From assembly GCF_000504305.1 (NCBI RefSeq), contig NZ_KI632512.1, positions 27,307 through 91,306 on the forward strand: a stretch of 64,000 nt of DNA, in the 5' to 3' direction. This DNA comes from Nitratidesulfovibrio termitidis HI1 (lineage in GTDB: Bacteria; Desulfobacterota; Desulfovibrionia; Desulfovibrionales; Desulfovibrionaceae). Shown here one piece after another: positions 54,660-64,000 of this stretch; positions within the stretch are counted from its first letter, which is position 1; each line of letters opens with the position of its first letter. The notes under the pieces were generated by a model. It searched no databases. It was not told the DNA's origin and saw nothing but the letters and a program-made list of their open reading frames with translations. Position numbers and translations under genes: made by a program.

Positions 54660-56102
54660 ATGAACGCCACCGAAACCGCCGCAACCCCGCGCGACGCCTC
54701 GAAGCATCCCTGCTTCAACAAGGCCGCGTCCGGCACCTGCGGCCGTGTGCACCTGCCGGTGGCCCCCGGCTGCAACATCCAGTGCAACTACTGCGACCGG
54801 CAGTACGATTGCGCCAACGAGTCGCGCCCCGGCGTGACCAGCGCGGTGCTGAAGCCCCGCCAGGCTCTGGAATACATGCACAGGGTGCTGGAGGCGGAGC
54901 CGCGCATCACCGTTGCGGGCATTGCCGGGCCGGGCGACCCCATGGCCAACCCGGAAGCCACGCTGGAAACCATGCGCCTGCTGCGCGAGGCATACCCCCA
55001 CCTGCTGTTCTGCCTGTCGTCCAACGGCCTTGCCATGCCCGCCCATCTGGACGACCTGGCGGCCTTCGGCGTTACCCACGCCACGGTCACCTGCAATGCG
55101 GCAGACCCGGCCATCGGCGCGTCCATCTATGCCTGGGTGCGCGACGGCCGGACCACCCTGCGCGGGCAGGACGCCGCGGAACTGCTGCTGCACCGCCAGA
55201 AGCAGGCCATCGCGGGGCTGAAGGCGCGGGGGATTGCCGTGAAGGTGAACACCATCGTCATTCCCGGCATCAACGACACCCACGTGACAGCCGTGGCCGA
55301 AATGGCCCGTTCGCTGGGCGCCGACCTGCACAACCTGATGCCCCTGCACCCGAACCCCGGCACCCCGTTCGCCGACGTGGCGGAACCCACGCCCGCGTTC
55401 ATGGAAACCCTGCGTCTGGCCGGGGCGGCCCTGTTGCCCCAGATGACCCACTGTCGCCGCTGCCGGGCTGACGCCGTGGGGCTGCTGTGCGAGGACCGTT
55501 CCGGCGAACTGGCCCCGGTGCTGGCAGCTTGCGGTGGTCTGACCCCGGCGGGACCGGGCAAGGTGGGCGAGCCCGCGCGCAAGAAGCGGTGTGGCGGCGG
55601 TGACGGCAGCGGCGGGGGGTGTGGCGGCGGATGCGGTGGCGGCGGCATGCTGCGGCGCACCACCGGCGCGGCACACCCGGAACCGGTGCGCGCAACCGCC
55701 CTGGACGGCGATGCGCGGCCCTACGTGGCCGTGGCTTCGCGCGGTGGTTTGCGGGTAAACCTGCACCTTGGCAAGGCCCAGACCCTGCACATCTGGGAAC
55801 CGCTGGAAGGCGGCGGCTTCCGGATGGTGGAGGAACGCATCCTGCCCGCACCGGACAGCCCCGGCCGCTGGGAACAACTGGCGCGCGGCCTGCACGACTG
55901 CCGCGCCCTGCTGGTGGAAGCTTTGGGCGACGTGCCGCGCGCGGTGCTGACCTCGCACGGGGTCAACACCGTGGCCTGCTCCGGCATGGTGCTGGACATG
56001 CTGCGCGCCGTGTACGGCGAGGACGGGGCCAGCCTGAACGACCTGCCCATGACCGCCACGGGGTGCCAGTGCGGCACGGATGCGGGGTGTCAGCCTGTGT
56101 AG
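54660..56102 (+). CDS. nifB: Nitrogenase cofactor biosynthesis protein NifB with C-terminal NifX-like domain
   Basis: This encodes 480 residues from ATG 54660 (GAAAGGAG upstream). The radical SAM domain has C38-x3-C42-x2-C45 (CNIQCNYC), and AGPGDPMANPEATLETM; further Cys near residue 265 (HCRRCRADAVGLLCED) close a cluster site. A Cys/Gly-rich linker (residues 312-328, CGGGDGSGGGCGG-like) leads to a NifX/NafY-type cofactor-binding domain (YVAVASRGGLRVNLHLGKAQTLHIWEPL). It builds NifB-co, the Fe8S9C core used by all nitrogenases. It is the only cofactor assembly gene here; nifEN are not seen in this window. Confidence 0.9.
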   Translation: MNATETAATPRDASKHPCFNKAASGTCGRVHLPVAPGCNIQCNYCDRQYDCANESRPGVTSAVLKPRQALEYMHRVLEAEPRITVAGIAGPGDPMANPEATLETMRLLREAYPHLLFCLSSNGLAMPAHLDDLAAFGVTHATVTCNAADPAIGASIYAWVRDGRTTLRGQDAAELLLHRQKQAIAGLKARGIAVKVNTIVIPGINDTHVTAVAEMARSLGADLHNLMPLHPNPGTPFADVAEPTPAFMETLRLAGAALLPQMTHCRRCRADAVGLLCEDRSGELAPVLAACGGLTPAGPGKVGEPARKKRCGGGDGSGGGCGGGCGGGGMLRRTTGAAHPEPVRATALDGDARPYVAVASRGGLRVNLHLGKAQTLHIWEPLEGGGFRMVEERILPAPDSPGRWEQLARGLHDCRALLVEALGDVPRAVLTSHGVNTVACSGMVLDMLRAVYGEDGASLNDLPMTATGCQCGTDAGCQPV

Positions 56103-56136
56103 TGCTGATCCTGTCAGGTACTCTTTCAAGTTCAAA

Positions 56137-56170
56137 GGCCGCCCCCGGATGGTTCCGGAGGCGGCCTTTT
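56137..56170 (+). terminator. Terminator of nifB
   Basis: GGCCGCCcCCGGA pairs with TCCGGaGGCGGCC (one bulge pair) followed by TTTTA. Confidence 0.9.
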
Positions 56171-56728
56171 ACGGTGCGCCGGGATGGCGGAAGGTGTGAG
56201 ATGTGCATGGCTCGTGTCTGGCTCGTGACTGGTGCGGCGCCGGAACCGGACATGAGGGCGCGCATGCGGGCCATGTACGGCCTGCTGGCGAAACAGTACG
56301 GAGTGTACCGCGATGCCCGGCGTTATGCCTGGAAAAGCCGGGATAGGGGGAGTTTATCAAGCGTTGTCAGATCGTCGTCATCGTCTGACAGATTTCGACG
56401 GCATGGCGCTGGTGTCTTTTACGCCATTGGAGACTAATGGTGAGAGCCCGGCGTAAACGGCAAACGGTGGATGAATCCGGTAACTTTTTGACGGAAGAGT
56501 TTGTTTTGTGATATCGAAGTGGTATGGGAAGAGTGTTTCCGCGTCTGTAGGGATTAACCGAGGTTGCGAACACCCGCCTCGTCCGGACAAAAGAAGGGTC
56601 CCTCGGATAACCGGGGCCTTTCCTTTTTCGCGTGCCCTTATTTTACCATTGCAAGGGATCTGTCAGGGCGGGTGGGGTTATAGGGGAACAGGAACGCGCA
56701 TCGGCCACGAAACCAGGAGGTACCCGCG
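56171..56728. other. Gene-free region with hairpins before the nuclease-like gene
   Basis: 558 bp. It is less GC-rich towards 56440-56560. There are a GTCAGA/TCTGAC hairpin (56366-56389) and a terminator-like stem before ctttttcg (56592-56632). No gene is credible. It probably marks the edge of the inserted segment. Confidence 0.5.
56592..56632 (+). terminator. Terminator-like hairpin upstream of the nuclease-like gene
   Basis: An imperfect GGGTCCCTCGG/CCGGGGCCTTT stem is followed by cctttttcg. It precedes the AGGAGG of the gene at 56729 by about 80 bp. Confidence 0.5.
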
Positions 56729-57820
56729 ATGGACTTTTCAGAATCCATAAAAGCCCTGTCGGACAGGGCACAAAAGGTGAAATGCAACCTTGCGACGGAA
56801 GAGGCGACCAAAACCAGTCTGGTCATGCCATTCATCCGTGCCTTGGGGTACGACGTGTTCAACCCTCTGGAAGTTGTACCTGAGTTCATTGCGGATATCG
56901 CAGGGAAGAAGGGAGAGAAGGTTGACTACGCCATCATGCATGATGGGAAGCCAATCATGCTCATCGAGTGCAAATGCTGTGGGGCAAACATGAATGACGC
57001 GAACAGGGACCAGCTGCACAGATATTTTCTTACGTTGGATTCGTATATAGGAATTCTTACTGACGGAATACGCTATAGATTTTTTTCCGCAGCTGACGAT
57101 GGGAAGAACATGGACGCCACCCCGTTCATGGAGTTCGACCTTGAAAATCCAGACCCCACGCTGCTCCCCGAATTGCGCAAACTGTGCAAGGGGAAATTCG
57201 ATCTTCAAAATACGCTCGATGCTGTAAGTCAGCTAAAATTCAACCGTCAGGTCAAGATGGTGCTGGCTCAAAACTTGGAGGACCCGGATGAGGAATTTGT
57301 TAAATTCTTCATTCGTACTGCGGGGAAAGTCGCATACAAGAACACAATTTTGCAACACGCCGCGTGGGTAAAGCGGGCGATGGAAGAGTTTATCGCGGAG
57401 CAGATTGACGCCAGGCTGAAGACTGCGCTTGCAGCGACACCTAAGAAAGAAGAACTGGCGCAGGATGTAGAATGTCCTAGCGATGTCCCCAGCGTGGTCA
57501 CCACGGAAGAGGAGTGGCAGGCGTTTTATCTGGTCAAGTCAATCCTCATGGGGGTCGTGCCCCCGGAGAGTGTTTTCATCCGCGACGGCGTGAATTTTTG
57601 CAACATTCTGTTCGAAGACACACTACGGCAACCCCTCCTCCGACTTTTTTTCAATAACCCGGAAAAATTGGCGGTCGAACTGGTTGTCGGAATGACCGGC
57701 GAAAAAAAGGAATTTTCCAAGCACCAGATAACAGGCATAGACGACATCCTGCAATACTCCGATGCTATTCGGGAGACGGTGCGGATGTACTTGGCGAAGA
57801 AGGGACAGAAAGAAAGGTAG
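56729..57820 (+). CDS. Stand-alone HsdR N-terminal-like nuclease protein
   Basis: This encodes 363 residues from ATG 56729 (AGGAGG 8 bp upstream). The N-terminal 150 residues match the HSDR_N/PF13588 domain of type I restriction R subunits: ATEEATKTSLVMPFIRALGYDVFNPLEVVPEF with a catalytic Glu, then the PD-(D/E)XK core GEKVDYAIMHDGKPIMLIECKC and RDQLHRYFLTLDSYIGILTDGIRYRFF. No helicase domain and no HsdM/S are near. The C-terminal half is an unknown alpha-beta domain. Base composition is lower in GC than in the flanking nif genes, a sign of transfer. An isolated nuclease with defence or regulatory role is possible. Confidence 0.75.
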   Translation: MDFSESIKALSDRAQKVKCNLATEEATKTSLVMPFIRALGYDVFNPLEVVPEFIADIAGKKGEKVDYAIMHDGKPIMLIECKCCGANMNDANRDQLHRYFLTLDSYIGILTDGIRYRFFSAADDGKNMDATPFMEFDLENPDPTLLPELRKLCKGKFDLQNTLDAVSQLKFNRQVKMVLAQNLEDPDEEFVKFFIRTAGKVAYKNTILQHAAWVKRAMEEFIAEQIDARLKTALAATPKKEELAQDVECPSDVPSVVTTEEEWQAFYLVKSILMGVVPPESVFIRDGVNFCNILFEDTLRQPLLRLFFNNPEKLAVELVVGMTGEKKEFSKHQITGIDDILQYSDAIRETVRMYLAKKGQKER

Positions 57821-57831
57821 CCCCCTTGGCA

Positions 57832-57860
57832 GTGTTCCCCGCACCTGCGGGGATGCATCG
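57832..57860. repeat. Orphan CRISPR-like repeat (type I-E repeat-like)
   Basis: 29 bp starting GTGTTCCCCGCACC and ending GCGGGGATGCATCG. It matches common type I-E repeats over nearly its full length; only the last few bases differ. It occurs once; no spacer-repeat unit follows, and no cas gene is in the window. The palindrome CCCCGC/GCGGGG alone could be a terminator hairpin, so the CRISPR origin is not proved. Confidence 0.45.
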
Positions 57861-57865
57861 GCCAC

Positions 57866-57891
57866 GGATGCGCAGATCGCACGCATCCGGA
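57866..57891 (-). terminator. Hairpin after the GGCT-like gene
   Basis: CGGATGCG pairs perfectly with CGCATCCG (8 bp) just beyond the stop of the minus-strand gene at 57896. No T-run follows; termination is uncertain. Confidence 0.4.
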
Positions 57892-57895
57892 AGCG

Positions 57896-58606
57896 TTACC
57901 CGTCACCCCCGCCGCAGGTATCGCACGAGACGTTGGCCAGCAGCCCCCGGTCGAAATGGGGATGGCGGGGCGCAGGGTACGAGGCCGGGCGGCTGTCCAT
58001 GGCGCGCAGCCGGGCAAGGTAGTCGACGGGCAGGCCACGCTCTTCCGCGCCGTGCGCGATGAAGCCGAGGTATTCACGGCTGGGGGGCACGGGGGTGCCC
58101 TGCACGTCCTTCTTGTACAGCAGCACGTGGTGGACGCCGCCTTCGGCGTCGGTCACCGTGGCCGGATAGTGGAAGTAGCTGCCCGCGCCGTCCAGCCGTG
58201 CGTCCTGCCAGGCATCCAACCGTCCCAGGTCGGTGAAGGTCAGTTCCAGCACCACTCCCCACACCTTTTCGCCGGGCGCGGCGGCTACCGTTTCCAGTCC
58301 GCCGTCCCAGATGCGGGTGTGCCCGTGGAAGGACAGCCGATGGTCGCTCAGCCGGGCCACGGCCACCACGCGGGGCAGTGTGGAGCAGCGGGTGCGCAGC
58401 TGCGCCGGGTTCATGTTGGAACCGTAGGCGAACAGGTAGGCCCGGTCCGGCCTGCCGTAGCTCATGACCGCTTGTGTCGCCTGACGCATCCGGTCCGCCT
58501 GTCCTGCCTGTTTTGTCCGTTCCGTTCGGGCCGGGTCCGATGTGATCTGTCGTACGTCTGGCGCGACGTCTGGCGCGCCGCCTGAAAACTTCATGGTGCC
58601 ACTCAT
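57896..58606 (-). CDS. Gamma-glutamylcyclotransferase-like protein
   Basis: This encodes 236 residues from ATG 58606 (GGGAGG four bases upstream). The GGCT fold is signalled by YLFAYGSNMNPAQLRTRC near residue 58, HRLSFHG, VWGVVLELTFTDLGRLDAWQ and CTG-like downstream elements; the catalytic Glu region is not clear. The first 50 residues are not conserved in style. It is oriented with the anf operon, but the anfK terminator lies between. Substrate unknown; GGCT-like folds act on gamma-glutamyl amines or peptides. Confidence 0.7.
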   Translation of the reverse strand: MSGTMKFSGGAPDVAPDVRQITSDPARTERTKQAGQADRMRQATQAVMSYGRPDRAYLFAYGSNMNPAQLRTRCSTLPRVVAVARLSDHRLSFHGHTRIWDGGLETVAAAPGEKVWGVVLELTFTDLGRLDAWQDARLDGAGSYFHYPATVTDAEGGVHHVLLYKKDVQGTPVPPSREYLGFIAHGAEERGLPVDYLARLRAMDSRPASYPAPRHPHFDRGLLANVSCDTCGGGDG

Positions 58607-58629
58607 GGGGCCTCCCGTGGGTTGCCGAT

Positions 58630-58687
58630 GAAGAAAACGGCGGAACCGCCGCGCCCCCGCTGGGTGGTCGGGTGCGGCGGCGGTTCC
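58630..58687 (-). terminator. Rho-independent terminator of the anf operon
   Basis: On the minus strand GGAACCGCCGC and GCGGCGGTTCC form an 11-bp stem (58687-58642), followed by CGCCGTTTTCTTC. It lies 24 bp beyond the anfK stop. Confidence 0.8.
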
Positions 58688-58710
58688 GTGGGCGTGCCGT
58701 GCGGGCGGCA

Positions 58711-60099
58711 TCACCACATGTTGAGCACCCATTCCTTGTTTTTCTTGTATTCCATGTCCGAGAACAGGGTGTTGGCCATCTGCTCGGCCAGCCAGGTGGC
58801 CCCGGCGTAACCCACCACGGGGTGGCGGTGCATGCCCGCCCGGTCATAGGTGGGAAAGCCCACGCGGAACATGGGGATGTTGTAGTCGATGGAGATGAAG
58901 CGGCCCTTGGAGTGGCCCAGGATCAGGTCCAGTTCCAGCCCCTTGTTCTTGATGCGGTCTTCCAGTTCCCAGAAGTCCGCGTTGGTCACGATCTCCATGT
59001 CGTGATCCACGTTCTCCTGCAGGGCCTTGACGCGCGGGTCGGTCTTGTAGTTGGGGTTGTCGTCGCCCAGAAGCAGCAGGGTGGGCTTCATTTCCAGGTC
59101 CAGACAGAACTCCGCCAGGCCGATGACCAGGTCCGGGTTGCCGTAGATGGCCACGCGCTTGTCCGCAAAGAACATGTGCGTCAGGTCGGTGATGGCGTCC
59201 AGCGCGATGCCGCGTTCGCGCACCAGCGATTCCGGAATGGGCTTGCCGGTCAGCGTCTGCAGGTTCTTCAGGAAGGTATCCGTGTTGCGGATGCCGATGG
59301 GCGTTGGCCCGATGATGGTCGGGATGTCGAATTCCTGTTGCAGGTACTTGGCCGCCCTGCCGCCCTCGTACGGGTTGAGGGCGATGGTGCCCATGGCGTT
59401 GGCCGTGCCGCGCAGGTCGTCCATGGTGGTGGTGCCGTGGGCCACGTGGTTGCCGTGAGGCATCAGCGGCGCGTCGAAGCTTTCGATTTCGAACAGCACG
59501 GTGGCGTCGATGCCCATGGCCGAAACCAGGTGCTTCAGCTCGGTCACGTCGCCGGGGTTCACCCAGCCGGTGAGCAGGTTCAGCTTGCCGTTGGGTTCGG
59601 TTTTGGTGGCAAAGTGGCTGACGAAGTCCTTTACCGCCACGTCGTACCCGCTGACCATGCTGCCCACGAAGCTGGGGGTGTGGATGGGGATCAGGTGCAC
59701 CTCGCGGTCGGGGTACTTTTCCTTCAGCAGCCCGGCGTTCAGCTTGGTGACCACGCCGTCGATGTCGTCGCCGATGACTTCGGTGGAGCAGGTGGAGATG
59801 ATGGGCACCACCTTCACGTCGGGGTAGCGCATCAGCAGCACGTCCACGGCCTGCTCGACGCGGCCGCAGGCCCCGAACACCGCGCCGTCCTCGTGCACCG
59901 AGGAGGAAGCGATTTCGAAACTCTCCTTGAAGTGCTGCGAGAAGATCAGGCGCACGAACATCACGCAGCCCTGGCCGCCATGCACGATGCCGATGCATTC
60001 CTTGATGCCGATACTGGCGAACTGCGCCCCCGCCGGCTGGCAGGTGAAGATGGGGTTGATGCACCCCGGCCGTTCTTTTTCCTTTATTTCACAGGCCAT
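58711..60099 (-). CDS. anfK: Fe-only nitrogenase FeFe protein beta chain
   Basis: This encodes 462 residues from ATG 60099. It is colinear with Azotobacter AnfK from CEIKEKERPGCINPIFTCQPAGAQF through TCSTEVIGDDIDG, GPTPIGIRNTD, ILGHSKGRFISIDYNIPMFRVGFPTYDRAG to the C-terminal NKEWVLNMW; it lacks the NifK N-terminal extension. The P-cluster cysteines (FTCQPAGA, GGQGC) are present. Last gene of the anf operon, separated from anfG by structured repeat copy 3, so its level may be set separately. A terminator follows. Confidence 0.95.
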   Translation of the reverse strand: MACEIKEKERPGCINPIFTCQPAGAQFASIGIKECIGIVHGGQGCVMFVRLIFSQHFKESFEIASSSVHEDGAVFGACGRVEQAVDVLLMRYPDVKVVPIISTCSTEVIGDDIDGVVTKLNAGLLKEKYPDREVHLIPIHTPSFVGSMVSGYDVAVKDFVSHFATKTEPNGKLNLLTGWVNPGDVTELKHLVSAMGIDATVLFEIESFDAPLMPHGNHVAHGTTTMDDLRGTANAMGTIALNPYEGGRAAKYLQQEFDIPTIIGPTPIGIRNTDTFLKNLQTLTGKPIPESLVRERGIALDAITDLTHMFFADKRVAIYGNPDLVIGLAEFCLDLEMKPTLLLLGDDNPNYKTDPRVKALQENVDHDMEIVTNADFWELEDRIKNKGLELDLILGHSKGRFISIDYNIPMFRVGFPTYDRAGMHRHPVVGYAGATWLAEQMANTLFSDMEYKKNKEWVLNMW

Positions 60100-60192
60100 G
60101 GCGGTCTTCCTCTTGGGACTGGGTAGTGGGGGTTGCGCCCCGTGGCGGGCGGCGCTGGCGCCGCCGGAGTACTTTTAGCTGGTCTTTCAGGG

Positions 60193-60432
60193 CTGGATTT
60201 TGAATGAGGATTTTCGTTCGTTGGCAAGGAAAACGAGCCTGCCATGAGGGAGTGCGGCAGCCGTTAGGCGAGGTTGCGAGCCTTACGGATGGCGACCACA
60301 ACGCATACTCTTTGCGTATTCGACCGAGCCTCAGCCGTTGGCGAGTCTTCGAGCCTTACGGATGAGGACAGCAAGGCCATGGCAGGCGAAGTTTGACGAC
60401 GCCAACGGGCGAAAAGACCGTTCAGAATCCAG
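60193..60432 (-). repeat. Structured 3'-end repeat, copy 3 (between anfG and anfK)
   Basis: 240 bp, in the anfG sense, beginning 2 bp after the anfG stop. The outer arms CTGGATTCTGAA/TTCAAAATCCAG pair with one mismatch, then GCCCGTTGGC/GCCAACGAAC. The core is GCCTGCCATG/CATGGCAGGC; its apical loop holds two copies of a hairpin module (CATCCGTAAGG to CCTAACGG). In copies 1 and 2 the arms read GCTGG/CCAGC; here they are GTTGG/CCAAC, a compensated change. Confidence 0.85.
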
Positions 60433-60434
60433 TC

Positions 60435-60800
60435 CTAGTACTTCTGGTCGGTCAGTTCGAGATTGAGCGACCCCGTAACGGTCAGGTACTCGATGCGTTC
60501 GTGCAGCCCCTGCATGAGCACGGCAATCTCGTCCTTGCTCATATCCGCCAGCCACGCGTAGCGGGCGCGGAAGGCGTCTGCCAGGCACACGGCGTCCACC
60601 CAGTAGCAGCGGGCATCCGGGGTGGAGATGTCCACCGGCTCGTCGCACAGAAGCTGCCTGGTCCTGGTCAGGATGCCCTCGTTCTGGCGGGTTCTGTCCC
60701 AGGCACGGGAGTGGAACTGCCACAGGCATTTCTTCATGATGTAATCGACAAGCTGCTCGATGCGGTCCTTCATCACGTCATCCTTCATTGCGTCGCCCAT
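60435..60800 (-). CDS. anfG: Fe-only nitrogenase delta subunit
   Basis: This encodes 121 residues from ATG 60800. The sequence [35 protein letters not shown], then [51 protein letters not shown], is that of AnfG/VnfG, present only in alternative nitrogenases. It binds the alpha chain. It is 25 bp from anfD; copy 3 of the structured repeat follows its stop directly. Slightly shorter than the Azotobacter protein. Confidence 0.93.
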   Translation of the reverse strand: MGDAMKDDVMKDRIEQLVDYIMKKCLWQFHSRAWDRTRQNEGILTRTRQLLCDEPVDISTPDARCYWVDAVCLADAFRARYAWLADMSKDEIAVLMQGLHERIEYLTVTGSLNLELTDQKY

Positions 60801-60825
60801 GTGGTGGTCTCCGTGTCGCACCGCG

Positions 60826-62415
<1,590 letters not shown>

Positions 62416-62461
62416 TTACGCGCGATGGGCGTTGCGGGGTGCGGTGGGCGCTACGGACGCG

Positions 62462-62833
62462 CTACAGGATGGCGCTTTCGCCGTGTTCGTCGGTACGTAC
62501 GCGCATGGCGTCTTCCACGGGACAGATGAAGATCCTGCCGTCGCCGATCTGCTCGGTGCGGTTCACCGTCACTATGGCGTCGATGACGGCGTCCACGCTG
62601 GCACCGGGCACCACCAGCGAAATCATGCGCTTGGGGATGTACTTCATCTTGCGGAACTTGCCCTGCTCCAGCACCCTGGGGTTGATTTCCGTGCCGATCT
62701 CGCCAGCCAGGCCCTGCTGCTTGCCCCGGCCCAGCACGGGCACGGCGGTCAGGCAGGGGAAGCCCAGCTTGTCCAGCGCTTCCTTGGTGGCGCCCATCTT
62801 CTTGGGGCGGATGATGGCGATGATCTCCTTCAT
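62462..62833 (-). CDS. nifI2: PII-family nitrogenase regulator NifI2
   Basis: This encodes 123 residues from ATG 62833. The PII fold is MKEIIAIIRPKKMGATKEALDKLGFPCLTAVPVLGRGKQ, then a long T-loop (GLAGEIGTEINPRVLEQGKFRKMKYIPKRMISLVVPG) of NifI2 type, lacking the uridylylated Tyr. The ending GDGRIFICPVEDAMRVRTDE is complete. With NifI1 it senses 2-oxoglutarate and ATP and blocks dinitrogenase when ammonium is present (known in methanogens). It lies 8 bp from nifI1 and upstream of anfD. Confidence 0.9.
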   Translation of the reverse strand: MKEIIAIIRPKKMGATKEALDKLGFPCLTAVPVLGRGKQQGLAGEIGTEINPRVLEQGKFRKMKYIPKRMISLVVPGASVDAVIDAIVTVNRTEQIGDGRIFICPVEDAMRVRTDEHGESAIL

Positions 62834-62841
62834 GGCGCCAC

Positions 62842-63164
62842 CTACAGGCCCTTCACGCCGGTGCGCACGGTCAGCGCGTCCTCGACGGCGAGACGAACAC
62901 CTTGCCGTCGCCGAAATTGCCCGTGTACGCCTTGCATTTGATGAGCGTGAGGATTTCCTCGACGCTGGCTTCCTCCACCACCATGACCAGCATGGTGCGG
63001 GGCAGTTCGTCGTAGTGCACGCTGCCCACGGTGATGCCCTTCTGCTTGCCGCGCCCGAAGGCGTGGATCATGGTCATGGAGGCGAAACCCGCCTCGGCGA
63101 GGCCGTCGGCCACGGTGTCCGCGGCTTCTGGCCGCACGATCGCCTTGATCATCTTGAGAGCCAT
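62842..63164 (-). pseudogene. nifI1: PII-family regulator NifI1 with an apparent frameshift near the C-terminus
   Basis: ATG 63164 starts MALKMIKAIVRPEAADTVADGLAEAGFASMTMIHAFGRGKQKGITVGSVHYDELPRTMLVMVV, a standard NifI1. In the strict frame it ends after GDGKVFVSPSRTR with a TGA at 62871, 97 residues. One missing base near 62885/62886 would give the family ending SPVEDALTVRTGVKGL with a stop at 62842, which is conserved in PII proteins and in NifI2 beside it. So either a sequencing or assembly error, or a real loss of the last C-terminal strand. Function in complex with NifI2 might be altered. It follows anfH and repeat copy 4. Confidence 0.8.
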
Positions 63165-63261
63165 GGAATCGCTCCTTGCGGTCTGTGTGGGGCGGGTTGC
63201 GCCGGTATGGATTGGTGTGGCGGCTGTCCCTGAGGGCCATTTCCAAGTGGACGCGGCCCCG
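63165..63261 (-). other. Leader between repeat copy 4 and nifI1
   Basis: 97 bp with the ribosome site AGGAGC of nifI1. No second promoter is obvious, so nifI1 to anfK depends on the anfH transcript passing copy 4. Confidence 0.4.
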
Positions 63262-63456
63262 GGGGGTGTTTCTAAATTAGGATTTTCGTTCGTTGGCAAG
63301 GAAAACGAGCCTGTCGTGAGGGAGTATACTCTTGTCGTATTTGACCGAGCCTTAGCCGTTAGGTGAGCTTGCGAACCTTACGGATAAGGACAGCAGAGCT
63401 ATGGCAGGCGAAGTTTGACGTAGCCAACGGGCGAAAGGACTATTTGGAAACAGCCC

Positions 63457-63457
<1 letters not shown>
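63262..63457 (-). repeat. Structured 3'-end repeat, copy 4 (between anfH and nifI1)
   Basis: 196 bp in the anfH sense; its first base overlaps the anfH stop. The outer arms GGGGCTGTTTCC/AGAAACACCCCC pair with few mismatches, then AAAT/ATTT, GCCCGTTGGC/GCCAACGAAC and the core GCCTGCCAT/ACGACAGGC, where two core bases are changed on one side only. One hairpin module lies in the apical loop, and GAGTATACTC is present. Confidence 0.85.

Positions 63458-64000
<543 letters not shown>

Noticed and set aside
57832-57900. A full CRISPR array after the HsdR-like gene
   Set aside because: Only a single repeat-like unit is present, with no second copy at array spacing and no cas genes.

Overview
The window is a GC-rich bacterial chromosome segment that looks like a sulfate-reducing member of the Desulfovibrionaceae (Desulfovibrio or Nitratidesulfovibrio type). 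The assignment rests on gene content: an isethionate sulfite-lyase cluster with its own TRAP transporter, an iron-only nitrogenase operon, a SucC-SucD fusion, many sigma-54 systems, and a Mu-like prophage of the kind common in this family. It is inference, not a database result.

Bases 1-14400 are the right part of a Mu-like prophage. The order follows the Mu tail and baseplate operon: sheath end, tube, frameshifted chaperone, tape measure, N/P-like hub genes, spike, gp25-like W, J, I, fibre, fibre assembly, then Com and a DNA methyltransferase in the com-mom position. Two AT-rich cargo genes interrupt it, at 1064-2362 (nuclease-like) and 7465-7965 (antisense). The phage end lies between about 14190 and the terminator of a Gly-Cys-Gly-Gly tRNA operon (14480-14857).

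Bases 15300-38500 are mostly core genes: dksA, an NFACT protein, an EAL-HDOD protein, sdaA, fba-gap, surE, a yhaM-tmk-HDAC operon, a LUD protein, the SucCD fusion, a ModA/ModBC transporter, a ThDP decarboxylase and small hypothetical genes. A transmembrane diguanylate cyclase follows at 38771-40507.

Bases 40600-51150 hold the isethionate module. On the minus strand are dctP, dctQM, the glycyl-radical lyase, its activase and a PAS/sigma-54 activator. Divergent from these are an amidohydrolase and a TauE-like exporter. Sigma-54 promoters face both ways from a shared region that contains a 10+4+10 bp palindrome.

Bases 51400-64000 are the nitrogen-fixation region: nifV, an AnfA/VnfA-like activator, nifB, then an accessory insert (HsdR-N-like nuclease and an orphan CRISPR-like repeat) and a GGCT-like gene. 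Last, on the minus strand, is anfH-nifI1-nifI2-anfD-anfG-anfK. Cofactor ligands Cys257 and His423 and a delta subunit identify the Fe-only enzyme. nifI1 carries an apparent one-base deletion.

The most interesting signal is a four-copy structured repeat at 20963, 27798, 60193 and 63262. Every copy begins within about 10 nt of a stop codon, always in the same orientation to that gene. Its outer arms differ between copies yet stay self-complementary within each copy. Two copies lie between genes of the anf operon.
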